From: Grifola frondosa
Lineage: Eukaryota; Basidiomycota; Agaricomycetes; Polyporales; Grifolaceae
Direction: 5' to 3'
NCBI GenBank assembly: GCA_001683735.1
Contig: LUGG01000018.1
Span: 124,001 to 188,000, forward strand
Length of the DNA stretch: 64,000 bases
Both the position numbers and the translations under genes were made by a program. The notes under the pieces were generated by a model that was not told the DNA's origin, did no database searches, and saw nothing but the letters and a program-made list of their open reading frames with translations. The first letter of the stretch is position 1. Each line of letters starts with the position of its first letter. Shown here piece by piece: positions 11,551-22,199 of the stretch.

Positions 11551-12421
11551 TGAAGTAGAAATTTCGATTAAAGTCCTTCTTTTGAAGACTGTAATCTTCT
11601 GGAAAGTTCCAGAAACTTCTTCTCTGCTAGGTTATTCCGGAATGTTCATGAATATAGATAGCTACAGGTCTATTTGTTCATGTCACAGTTGTCACAGTGT
11701 CCATTTGCTGATCCAATCCAGATTATATAATATGGATTTGGTGAAATGTGCTGAGTAATGACAAATGTGTGCAAATAGAGAGGAATGGGATAAGTCTTTG
11801 CATAACATAGATGTGTCCCTAATTATCCTGCACTTTCTTTTGCAGCTTGCTTCTTTATCATTATTTTCTTCATCATGGAAACTCGCAAGGGTATGCTGTC
11901 TCGATGATGTGGTTTCCATTCTATCTTCTGACCAATCTGATAACTCCTTTTCTGCCATGCTCTCTTTCCTGCAGGTCTTTGCATTACCAGCTTGGGTGGG
12001 GAGCGTAAAGGCCATCTTCTAATTCTTCATCAATATGCTCTTCTGATTTCTCACTTTCTTCTGCTATAGTCTCCTCTTCTAATGTGTTAGTGTCTTCATA
12101 AGTGACACTTTGAGAGAGAGGGTGTTCATATAGAGAACTGCTTGGAATCATGACGAAAGTTGGGAGTAACTGACAGTGGACGAAATAAATGAGGATATAA
12201 TGACGAAATGTAATCGACATTGACCATATTCGTACATAGCCTTGTTGCTCGAAATTAATGGGTATAGGTCATAACACGTGACATATTCTCAATATGGTTG
12301 ACACTGCGTAATCCTTTTGATAAGTGACTAGCACTTGACTTTGCTGCCACCTAACATTGCCAATTGTGTCTACAATAGGTATGTTATAGGATTATTGGTG
12401 ATAAGTATATCGATGAAATGT

Positions 12422-13096
12422 TGTTGACTTTATAGTTGGAATAGATTTGATTCGTATTGCAATACATTTATTCCAACAGTCAGTTGCCTGCGTAGTTTGC
12501 TCATCGTAACTAATTGAGCAAGCTACTGATCAGCCATTTCGATTGATATAGTGTCCTTCTTTGAACTCTCTACTGAAACTCGCTACGACTTCATCGTTCA
12601 TTCTCGGGCTGTTGCTGATGCACTCGACATCGGTGCTAGGCAAATTCGTCATGATATTCGAGTACTGGGACGACTTCGGAGTGATGGCCGTTCAGTACAT
12701 ATCGGTTATCCTGACCGGTTCATTCTCTATCTCGGGGAGAGCTATCTCGAGCAACTTCTTCGGCGCATTACTAATGATGACCATGTCCCTCTCCGCACTT
12801 TATTCAATCTGCGACGTTTCCACACTCGGTTTCCACGATTATATCGCAAACGCCTTTATGTGATTCGGTGCCTTGGTACATCCCATCTCTTGACTACTAT
12901 ATTTAGGGAGGATGAGGATTTCTTTTGGGCCTGAAGAAGTAGTATAGATCTGATTCTGTGTAGTACTTCTTTTTGTAGGATTACTGGAATATTGACATCC
13001 TTTCCTAATGAGTATGAGATGCTAGTGGTGCCAGACTTGAGATGTGCTGATCAATGGTCACATTGCCATGTTCGAGTACCAATCCATTTTGGTGCA
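12422..13096 (+). repeat. 675-bp direct repeat, copy 1
   Basis: About 99 percent identical to 13592-14266 and of identical length. Begins TGTTGACTTTATAGTTGG and ends GGTGCA. A short inverted repeat (GTTGGAATA ... TATTCCAAC) lies near its start. The 495 bp between the copies lack a primer-binding site or polypurine tract, so I read this as tandem duplication with a 1,170-bp period, not as a pair of LTRs. Confidence 0.85.
12551..12934 (+). CDS. unrecognised 127-codon frame in repeat copy 1
   Basis: Open frame with no ATG at its start, which suggests it could be an internal exon of a lost gene. It reads SFFELSTETRYDF, later VHIGYPDRFILYLGESYLEQL, ending REDEDFFWA. It is Arg- and Leu-rich with a mixed-charge composition typical of a real protein, and it is kept in both repeat copies. 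I do not recognise a domain. It may be a transposon-derived gene fragment or chance. Confidence 0.3.
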   Translation: MSFFELSTETRYDFIVHSRAVADALDIGARQIRHDIRVLGRLRSDGRSVHIGYPDRFILYLGESYLEQLLRRITNDDHVPLRTLFNLRRFHTRFPRLYRKRLYVIRCLGTSHLLTTIFREDEDFFWA

Positions 13097-13591
13097 CAAC
13101 ATCCGCCCCACAGTTACTCGGCTGCCCTCAGCCGTCTTCTTCAATTAACATCATTACATAAACTGCTAGCTTCCGTATAGTCGGTCTTCTTCGGTAAGAT
13201 CCGGTCAGTCTTCTATATTAACTGCGAGACTCTGATCACAGATCGTTGGGAGGTTTCATCCTCCCCCTCTCTTGTGCAGTTTGTTACATCCTCTCCTGGT
13301 TCGAGTCCATGTAACATGCACCGTACGCATACTTGCTTCTTCTATTCTATTATCCTTTCATACTGACTTCTTCTATGCTTTGTAGACATAAGGCTATCCT
13401 CTCGGGTATATCCGATAGTCGTCGTTTGAGTGATGACCAAGGTGCATATACTCATAACTTTATATTGCACGATCTTCTTAAACGAACTTGATAGCGATCT
13501 ATCAGGATGATATCTAGGGATGCCGATCCTTGGAGAGCGGTCTCATATCCTCGTGTATGGGATATTTATTGGTGTGTCTCCCTATCTCTAT

Positions 13592-14266
13592 TGTTGACTT
13601 TATAGTTGGAATAGATTTGATTCGTATTGCAATACGTTTATTCCAACAGTCAGTTGCCTGCGTAGTTTGCTCATCGTAACTAATTGAGCAAGCTACTGAT
13701 CAGCCATTTCGATTGATATAGTGTCCTTCTTTGAACTCTCTACTGAAACTCACTACGACTTCATCGTTCATTCTCGGGCTGTTGCTGATGCACTCGACAT
13801 CGGTGCTAGGCAAATTCGTCATGATATTCGAGTACTGGGACGACTTCGGAGTGATGGCCGTTCAGTACATATCGGTTATCCTGACCGGTTCATTCTCTAT
13901 CTCGGGGAGAGCTATCTCGAGCAACTTCTTCGGCGCATTACTAATGATGACCATGTCCCTCTCCGCACTTTATTCAATCTGCGACGTTTCCACACTCGGT
14001 TTCCACGATTATATCGCAAACGCCTTTATGTGATTCGGTGCCTTGGTACATCCCATCTCTTGACTACTATATTTAGGGAGGATGAGGATTTCTTTTGGGC
14101 CTGAAGAAGTAGTATAGATCTGATTCTATGTAGTACTTCTTTTTGTAGGATTACTTGAATATTGACATTCCTTCCTAATGAGTATGAGATGCGAGTGGTG
14201 CCAGACTTGAGATGTGCTGATCAATGGTCACATTGCCATGTTCGAGTACCAATCCATTTTGGTGCA
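13592..14266 (+). repeat. 675-bp direct repeat, copy 2
   Basis: Near-identical partner of 12422-13096. Its right end abuts copia RNase H sequence, so it marks the right junction of the replaced segment. Confidence 0.85.
13721..14104 (+). CDS. unrecognised 127-codon frame in repeat copy 2
   Basis: Same frame as 12551-12934, differing at one residue (Arg to His near residue 12). The frame has stayed open in both copies, but the copies are so alike that this is weak evidence of selection. Confidence 0.3.
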   Translation: MSFFELSTETHYDFIVHSRAVADALDIGARQIRHDIRVLGRLRSDGRSVHIGYPDRFILYLGESYLEQLLRRITNDDHVPLRTLFNLRRFHTRFPRLYRKRLYVIRCLGTSHLLTTIFREDEDFFWA

Positions 14267-14269
14267 CGA

Positions 14270-14710
14270 CAGCGCGTTGCAGGATCACTGGTGCGCAATC
14301 TCGGGGTATGTCTTCTTGATTGACAGCGGCGTGGTTTCATGGTCATCGAAGAAGCAAGAGCTCATCATGCTCTCGACGATGGAGGTGGAGTATGTCGCTG
14401 TGATGCATGCTGCGAAGGAGGCCATGTGGATCTGACGTCTTATCGGTGAGGTCTATCGTCCTCTTGTTCACCCTACCACACTCCACAGCGACAGCCAATC
14501 GGTGATCGCACTCACACAGGATGGCTCGTTTCATGCATGCACAAAACATATTGACATCCACTACCATTACATTCGATACATCATCAAAGCCGGCTCCATT
14601 TGACTCATCTACTGCCCTACCGACGACATGGCCGTGGACACACTAACCAAGGCGCTTTCGAGCGCCAAGGTCAAGCATTTTGCTGCCGCGATGGGACTCG
14701 CCACGGTTTG
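14270..14710 (+). pseudogene. copia RNase H C-terminal fragment
   Basis: Reads ISGYVFLID, VSWSSKKQE, STMEVEYVAVMHAAKEAMWI, then after a TGA LHSDSQSVIALTQDG, KHIDIHYHYIR and DTLTKALSSAKV. This is the standard end of a copia polyprotein. At least two stops (after AKEAMWI and after IKAGSI) make it non-functional. It ends immediately before the polypurine tract. Confidence 0.9.
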
Positions 14711-14718
14711 AGGGGGAG
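14707..14718 (+). other. polypurine tract of the copia element
   Basis: TTTGAGGGGGAG directly precedes the 3' LTR, the position and composition expected for plus-strand priming. Confidence 0.8.
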
Positions 14719-15000
14719 TGTTGGAGGGCAAACCGAGCACGGTGTTGCGATGCCGCATAACGGACAGACTTTTGTTATCATACGTTTCTTTTCTTTGTTA
14801 CCTTATTTAGGCATTGTCGCTACTGAATGCCTGGGCAGCGTAGCTAGCATACCATTCCTTTCTATTTCCATATAACCTGTTCCCGATTGCTTCTGCTCAT
14901 TACTACCTACGTACTCATAGCTATATAACCCTCCCTTCATTACACCCGATACCTCAGTCACTTGCAGAGACACTGACTGAGCTGCGCGTAACCTTTGTTA
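14719..15000 (+). repeat. copia 3' LTR
   Basis: 282 bp, starts TGTTGGAGGGCAAACC and ends CCTTTGTTA, followed by the target duplication AGCAG. Lacks the 125-bp block present in the 5' LTR. Confidence 0.9.
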
Positions 15001-15005
15001 AGCAG

Positions 15006-16689
15006 CTGCCATCCAAAGTTATGGCGTGCACATCCTGTGCATCAAGTGAGAACAGCTAGCGGCATGCGAAATCATCATTTGTATGATCAAGTGGCTCGGT
15101 GGCGCGTTGCGATACTGGGATGCTGGCGGATATAGTTGTTGCTGCAGGACAGTAGTTAGTGTCCATGGCACTGCTTGCATGTTTTTCATACCTGTTATTA
15201 TGGATATATGCATCCAAATTTGATGTATGCTGCATGGAGGTTCATATGAGAAGCTGATTGAGAGTTAATTGAGATGAATAGATGCACCATACTATGCAGA
15301 CGATGCGTCAAGGGGAAGACCAGCTAGTGTGCACCTGTCGAAATCATGATTATATCAGTCAAATTTCAGGAATCCGAGAGAGAACATTGAGTCCAAGGAG
15401 AATAGAAGGTTTAATTGGAAAATATAGAGGGTACATCCCGTCATAGTGAATTCACATTATAGAGCAAGACGAAGAGGAGAAACTTAGCAACTTCCTCATC
15501 CACGTTCCATTACCATTTTTGGACGAGTATGTGAGCACAACAACACAGAGTTGCACACAGTGAAGCAGATCGAGACAAGCCATGATTGTGTTGAAATGTG
15601 TGATTTTTGCTATTTTGACATGCCGAATGCGTCAGAAAAATGAAACATTGAACAACATTTGACACAAGTTGACAAGATTGAGACAATTATCAAATTCGTC
15701 CTCGAACAGCCGATAACGCCCAACATGGACTTATTGGTGCCAATATTTCCCTTGTACGGCCTCGAACTGCCAACTCTCATTTTCGACTAGGCTTTAAGTC
15801 TTGAGGGTCCTGCACATCTCTATGTGTGGGCTTCTTGTATAGCTCTCTATTGTACTCTGCTTTTTGCTTTTCTGTCATAGCTCTTTCAGCTTTCCTGAGA
15901 TTATTCTAGTATACCTTACACTTCTTCTCTCTCTAATTAATTAAGTTACATTTCTGGCTGCTGCCACATCTATAGCTCAGCTGTTGAAAGATCTCAATAA
16001 TTATCTTATCACTACATGTAGTTTATAATATTTTGATTCATTATATTGTAGAAGTATTGTAAAGATAGTTCAAATGTATTGAGCATAATGTGACAGATAT
16101 CATAAGAATATTATAAATATATTATATATCTGGCTTATAATTGGTTCATGTTATGATATATTTAAATACATTATGATAAGTACATTTAAAGGATTTTTAT
16201 AATATATTTACAATACTATGAGTTATCATACAATTAGCAGGACCCACATTTTGACAGTTACACAAAAGTAATGCAAAAGTCACAAAGGATTATGCATGCT
16301 GAATTTGCTTGGACATACTTGCAAATGAAGAACACTGATATTGCTTGTCACATTGCATTGATGAGAAATAAAACTCTGCTATGGCTTGCTTCAGCAAGTG
16401 ACCTACATGTGTGATCTGGACTAACAGAATGAATACTCAGTTATTGAGCAAGATTAAACTTTTAGACAGATTTTGATATATAGAACACTATATATAGTAG
16501 CCCACAAAGGCATTAACATGTTGACAACACTTTCATTTTTTTGCTTGTATCTCTCCAACTACAAAAGCTAGCATGGTAAATCTTGTGGTATTTGAAAGAT
16601 ATTCTTTCTGACTTTCAGACATACTAATTTGCATAACATAATATTGAGAATTGATTGAGATATAAATGATTCTTCAAAGGTAACTTATA
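15006..16689. other. AT-rich repeat-island DNA, no gene
   Basis: No coding frame with splice or homology support. Contains the inverted partner (15739-15789) of the repeat at 5974-6024. The AT content rises sharply after 15900. Confidence 0.5.
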
Positions 16690-17915
16690 TCAATGCTTTT
16701 GTGGCCAATAATCTGAAATGCAGAAAAGCATCTTAGCTGAATGATATCTGTGCTGTAGTCTGAAAAATAAGTCATGTGATATTTTTAAAGCTTTCTCATG
16801 ATCTAAATAAATATAAACATACAGTTAAACTCAAATATAATTATCATAAAATCTCTTTCTATTGCTAAAACTGAGCACATTCTATTTCTGCTAGATTTGG
16901 GTCAATTTATAAGGCAGATCTTTTATACTGCTAGTGTTCACTACTCTACAGAGAGCAAAATATGTTGTAAACTGTGCCCTGGACTTTTCAAAGTCTTTGG
17001 AGATTATTTTACTAAGCTTACTCCTGTCACTATTCAACATGCTATTCACCTTTTTGATCTTAAAAGGTTAATACTACTGTGATTGTAACCAAATTAGTTC
17101 AAAATATCATAAAAGAGTCTATTGCTTCTAAAACAATTTGTAGAGGGTTGACAAAGGCTGGTTTAAAGGTCATAGTGAAGTGTAATGTCCAGTTCTCTCC
17201 CAATGTTGTAGGAGAGAGAGAGAGAGAGAGATTAAACTTTGCTATTAGCCATTAGTACTAGACGTTGGAGGACTGAAAGAGGACTTTATAGTCTGATAAC
17301 ATCAAAATCAATTGTTTAAGGTCAGATAAAAGAAAATGGGTGTGAAAAAAGTCAGAAAAAACATTTAGTAACAAATTAGTAAAGGGTGCTCTTAAGTTTG
17401 GAAAGAAAACTTGAACAATGTGAAGGTGTATAGACCACAATGATATGGGCTCTGCATGCAAGATTGATGGAAGAATGGATGCCTACCTTCAGGCAACATT
17501 TTGGAGGATAAACTTCAAAATAGCATGAAGTATTGAGGTAAAACTATGGAGGATATAGTGTTTTAATAAGACAATAACCTGAAACACACCACTAAAATGG
17601 CTAAAAATTGGTTTCAGAACTATAAAATTAAGACTATAGTGTGGCCTAAATATTTCTCAAATCATAAACTCATAGACCACCCCTGAAGTCATCACAAAAA
17701 AGACTGACAGAGTATAAAGAGTCACTTAAAAGAATTAATGAGTTATGAGAGAGGGTGCAGGAGGAATGGGAGACAATTAACACTTCTGTATGTCAGAACA
17801 TAATCAGCAATATATCTAGAAGTATTAAAGAGGTGTTGAGGGCAAAGAGAGGACATACCAAGTACAAGAATATATGTTTTCTGCATTTCAGATTGTTGGC
17901 CACAAAAGCATTGAC
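16690..17915 (+). mobile_element. Tc1/mariner-type element, decayed
   Basis: About 1.23 kb. The left end (CAATGCTTTTGTGGCCAATA from 16691) and the right end (reverse complement near 17880-17913) form a terminal inverted repeat of at least 30 bp with few mismatches, with TA next to each end. Between them is a broken Tc1-like transposase on the + strand. No intact frame remains. Confidence 0.8.
17090..17870 (+). pseudogene. Tc1/mariner transposase remnant
   Basis: Pieces on the + strand match the family in order: TICRGLTKAGLKVIVKCN (helix-turn-helix end), a region with ARLMEEWMPTFRQ, NGKLVSEL-like sequence after the second catalytic block, then KRLTEYKESLKRINEL, ERVQEEWETINTSVCQN and AKRGHTKYKN, the usual C-terminal signature. 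Numerous stops and a GA dinucleotide tract at 17213-17231 interrupt it. Confidence 0.75.
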
Positions 17916-17917
17916 TA

Positions 17918-18303
17918 GTGTTGCTGCAGCTAAGTCAGATCTAAATGATATATCACTCATAACTTGTGCAGTTTTTTGGATATCACAGTGATTCTTACCT
18001 TCATTTTGTAGCCTAGATATAGCGACATATGCATGCTAAAGAGCAAAATGTTATACATTATATTGATGGAGATATGGCCAAAAAGCCAATTACAAAGTCT
18101 GATTTTTTAGTCAGCTTTTTTTTTTTTTTACCAATGTGACTAAAATTGAAACATATCAAATATAGTTATGCAAATAGTTGTGTTACATTCCAATACATAT
18201 ACATCTTAGCTATTAGTTCCAATTAAGATTATGTCATTATCTGCAAAATCCATTTCAGAATATCTAAAAGGCTGAGACAGGTGTGACTAAGCCATGACAA
18301 CAC
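17918..18303 (+). mobile_element. MITE copy 1 (386 bp, TA target site)
   Basis: Begins GTGTTGCTGCAGCTAAGTCA and ends with the inverted relative (TGACTAAGCCATGACAACAC), flanked by TA on both sides. A second copy lies inverted at 32210-32594. No coding capacity. The TA duplication and TIRs fit a non-autonomous Tc1/mariner-type element. Copy 1 sits exactly at the right TA of the Tc1 element. Confidence 0.85.
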
Positions 18304-18305
18304 TA

Positions 18306-21300
18306 CTTCATCTGAGGGACATCATCTTATACCAATGAACCCATAAGAAATTCAAGAGGTGGGAATAATAATGACACTTTTCAGGTTTAACATATATGAC
18401 ATTGACATGATATGCACCTAGAACATTTGTATACATATATGAACTGATGAGCTAAAAAGGAGCCATTCATGAGAAGCATGATATTGCATTTTTCAGTCCT
18501 AGAATTAATCACATTTATAATTGTGTTGCACATTATATATAGTGTAGTTGAATCAGATCAACTTATAATGAAAAATATAATCATCCTTTAAAAGAATTTG
18601 AGTTCAAGCCTATGAAGTGCTTGAATATATAATTTTGAATAAATATTTTATGACTTCACAAGTGACATGGGTAGGGTCCACAGTATTCTTCTGCAGAAAG
18701 GAAGAAATATATATGGAGTTGGTTTCAAACTTGACCATGTTATCTCATGTTTGTGGATCATCTGGTATTGTCTCTACATCAGCATAAGAAATGATAGTCT
18801 TCAACCATCATTGGATAGTCCATATAGTGTGTTAATGGATGAGTTGAGTCAATGGCAGGACTGGCTCAATGGCTGAGCATACACACTCTATAAAATTGTA
18901 GAAGATTCAGGGTTGACTGCCAGAATGATCTCAAGCTTAACATTCAGTGTAAGAAGGAGAACATATGAAATAGTAGTGACAGCCATGCTGATAGTAATTG
19001 TGGGGTAAATTTGGCTTGAATTTGATTAAACAAATGTTGAAGAGCACTAAGAAAACAACAACTCGAACAAGTAGCCTACAATTCAAAGGAGAATAGGCCA
19101 ACAATTTTTACCTTTGAATTGATTAATGATCCATTTGAGCCAGGAGATTTTTGAGATAGATTTACCAACTTTGATTCAAAAGTTGTTCACTGCACCTATA
19201 TTGTCCATTCTTAGTGGCAGTAGTCACATATGATAGCATACTAGAAGATGTCCAAAGTAGACAATTATGGTCTTCTGTATGAAGTTTCTCCCATGAACAT
19301 ATTTGCTTTGCATTTTTATCATGAACAATAACATATGCAATTACACTTCTTATCAGTTTCACTGACACCATTTGATTCTCACAAGTTGTTGTGAAATATG
19401 TTTCTTGCTGGTGGGGTGGGGGGGGGAGGACAAATTAGTCTCTGAAGACTTGATGTTCAAACTTGTTCTGACAATCACAATAGTTGATTTTGACATATTG
19501 ATGAAAGAACAATCACTTATTGGTTGTATGAAACAAGAGTCTGTGGTTCCAAATAGCTCAATGGTGAAAACATAATCATCTAGAGCATGAATATTATAGG
19601 CATTGAAGTTGAACAATTTTAGTCAGCATGTGTTATTCTTTGAAGTTACAGCAACAGCTTATGTGATAGTGACAGTCTTTTAAAGATGATAATTTTGGGT
19701 TTCCTGTTCATAATAAAGTTTGTGAGTTTGGAACACAGCACATATTTTCTTGTTGAAGTCCTGAATCCTCTTTTTATGCTTCACTCTATTGCACAACTTT
19801 TCTCTTTATGTTATTTTACTGTGGTTGAGTGCATTAATGCACAATAAAATTTTCTGTTGGAAGGAGATATGGATGCCAATTTACTCCTCTATAATTTTCA
19901 ATCCTACTATTTCAATTCACTAAGACATAATTCTAAGACATAATTCACCTAAAAAAACTTTTTCTCATTACTGCGCAGATATTGTACAAAGCAAGAAAGT
20001 GGAGGCATATACATAATGATGATGAGAGCAATATTCTACTGGTCCCTCTTTCTCTCCTTTTCCTTCCCCTTCCCTTTCCCCTTTTCCTTCCTATCCACTA
20101 GTTCCTCTTTCTCATGTGCCTCATCTCTTATCCCAATCTTGCACTCCAGATGAGCACCATCATAGATCTTATTCAAATCTGAAATTTGTGCATGATAATG
20201 CCCCACTTGGGCCTGCATATGCTCAATCAGAAAACATTGCTCATGGACTTCACTGCATAGCTGCATGTTCTCCGTTAAAAGGGAAGTGTGCTCCAGGTCA
20301 CTCAAGTACTCTGCATTGAATCGATAAGGGTCCTCATACTCCTTTTAATAATCTCCTCACACCTTTCAGTGAAGTGTTTCTGTTACTTACAGCCAGCCAG
20401 TCAATGGCATGGGCTGATGTCACAGGCCAGCCGGTCCTGGCCGGGATTGTAACTTGTTCCATAGTAGTTACAATTTTTCCCTTTTAGGAAGTAGATGTTA
20501 AATTAACACTGGAATGTGACACTCCAGTCATGTGGAAAGGCAGGTGATATGAAAAGGAATAAGTGTCATATTTATAATATGAAGGATTGTATAATTAATA
20601 AGAATATTGAGTGGATGAGTAAGGCAATTGTGAGAAAAAACACTACATATATAAATGGACAATGATATTTAAGATTGGTTGATTTATCTGACACATCAGC
20701 TTGTTCAACTTCATTGAACTCTTTGCTTTCATTTTCAGAAATTTGAGCAAATGCAACTAGCAAAGTCATGAGTAAGCATACTTGGCACTTTTGGCTAAGT
20801 TGTTACAGTTTGAACAAGCTTGATTAACGTGTCTGTCAGTGGCTACTTACAGATCCATTAACAACTTTGAGGAGATTCATGCTTAAAACCTTGAAGAGTG
20901 GAACCATCTCTGCTTCATCTCTGTCATTCACCAAGATGACAGTTAAGACCTCACCCAGGATGTTATCCTTCATGACTACTTGCTAGCTATTCTTCAGACT
21001 GTTGGCCTCAATCAGTTTTCATTCAGATGTGACAAAGCACACATCGAGACCCTTCATTAACATCACAAACATTTTAATGTCCTCAGACACATCCTTTTTG
21101 ACCTATTTCTCTGCAGCTTCTACCTTGATGAGATTTTTCTGTACCTTGATAACAATTGCTGCCTCCTCCTGTGAGAAATTTTTGATATCATCCTTTTTTA
21201 CTATCAATTTTGTGAGGTCCACAGGGCCCTAGACTATTCTCCACCATGTGGCACATGGAAAACCTCATCTACAATGTCTTTGACAATAAACTAGAGTTTT

Positions 21301-22199
21301 GGCATGAAGGTCTCTAGGAAGATAGAAATGACTTCTCGTTGAAATCTTGTAACATCATTCGTGTTCGATAACAATTCAGTTTGGTAATATAGTAAAACAT
21401 TCCCAAACCCAAAGAACTATTAGTTAGGTGCTGCTGTTAAATGCTGAAAACTTTCCACTTCAGTGTGGGAGTTTTAAGAAGTCAAAAGACTTACTCAATT
21501 GCAGAACCACTATTCTGAAAAGGGTGCAAGCATTCTAATTGACAGTGCAACAGTACATAATTAAGCTAGATAAGTAGTAGGGGGGACTTTTCACTCAGGT
21601 GAGCTGTGTTATTTTTTGACTTAGACAGTATATTGCCCCTCCATTTGTTGAGCGCTGTGACTAATTTTTTTGCACAGATGTGCAAGTGCTCTATGACATT
21701 GTGGAAGCTGGTTACATGCATTACATTGGTATGAGTTCCTACTATGCCTACCAGTACTAGTGTATATTCTGACCCTCCTTCCATTTCACTCCAAAGTACT
21801 CATATGGGAATGCATGTGCTAGTTCATGCAATGCAGAGTAAGTGCCCTAAGTGATTTTGTGAGTGCATCATTGCTAACCATACCAAAGACTACACAATCA
21901 ACAACAAGCTCATGCTGTAGTAATTGCACAGCTACACATACAAGTGCTTTGATTTAGCATCAACTGCCCTGTGAGGTCACATGACAGACCCATCAACAAG
22001 ATACAAATTTAAATTACAATTATATGGTGTGTGTGAATTATTTGGATGATGTTTTAAATATATACATGCATCCTCCCACCCATCCACTCTATCAGTCATG
22101 GCTACTAACAAACATGTAAGCACCCATTTGATTGTTTGGCAGTAGAGCTCAATAGGTTGTATGCTTAGTTTCATGTCTCTCAATATCTTTGATATTGAA
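18306..22199. other. AT-rich repeat-island DNA with few readable remnants
   Basis: Nearly 4 kb without a host gene. Minus-strand frames around 20030-20310 and 20900-21230 (the latter KDDIKNFSQEEAAIVIKVQK) look like protein remnants, but I cannot assign them. A G-rich run is at 19415-19429. No terminal repeats recognised. Confidence 0.45.
20036..20305 (-). CDS. coiled-coil fragment with Lys/Glu tail, unassigned
   Basis: 89 codons reading MSDLEHTSLLTENMQL, later QAQVGHYHAQISDLNKIYDG and a KEKGKGKGKEKERKR tail. Heptad-like spacing suggests a coiled coil. Similar short coiled-coil frames are common in Agaricomycete repeat DNA. It could be the end of a decayed element protein; independent gene status is doubtful. 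Confidence 0.3.
   Translation of the reverse strand: MSDLEHTSLLTENMQLCSEVHEQCFLIEHMQAQVGHYHAQISDLNKIYDGAHLECKIGIRDEAHEKEELVDRKEKGKGKGKEKERKRDQ

Larger units (their letters stand above)
10311..14266. other. non-copia DNA replacing the reverse transcriptase
   Basis: About 3.96 kb with no similarity to copia pol that I can see. It begins after the integrase/RT linker and ends just before the RNase H sequence at 14270. Since the RT region itself is missing, this is a replacement, not a simple insertion. It contains a 180-bp tandem pair, an ATTCT microsatellite, a 10-bp periodic TTC array and a 675-bp direct duplication. No terminal repeats or target duplication delimit it. Confidence 0.65.
6965..15000 (+). 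mobile_element. Ty1/copia LTR retrotransposon, composite and non-autonomous
   Basis: LTRs at 6965-7371 and 14719-15000 begin TGTTGGAGGGCAAACCGAG and the element is flanked by the 5-bp duplication AGCAG (6960-6964 and 15001-15005), as expected for copia. Coding remnants run in copia order on the + strand: gag with zinc knuckle, protease, integrase, then the RNase H tail. The reverse transcriptase is absent: from about 10311 to 14266 the element carries unrelated non-coding DNA. A degenerate primer-binding site may follow the 5' LTR (TGTTATGAGCCCTG at 7372), and a purine tract lies before the 3' LTR. Stops and frameshifts in every frame show it cannot move by itself. Confidence 0.9.

Noticed and set aside
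13282..13316. Possible tRNA: a GGTTCGAGTCC B-box-like match
   Set aside because: It sits in the loop of an 8-bp perfect hairpin (TGTTACAT/ATGTAACA) only 35 nt long; no D-arm, anticodon arm or A-box upstream.
12422..14266. Reading the 675-bp repeats as LTRs of a small retroelement
   Set aside because: They start TG and end CA, but there is no target duplication at the outer ends, no primer-binding site after copy 1 and no purine tract before copy 2.
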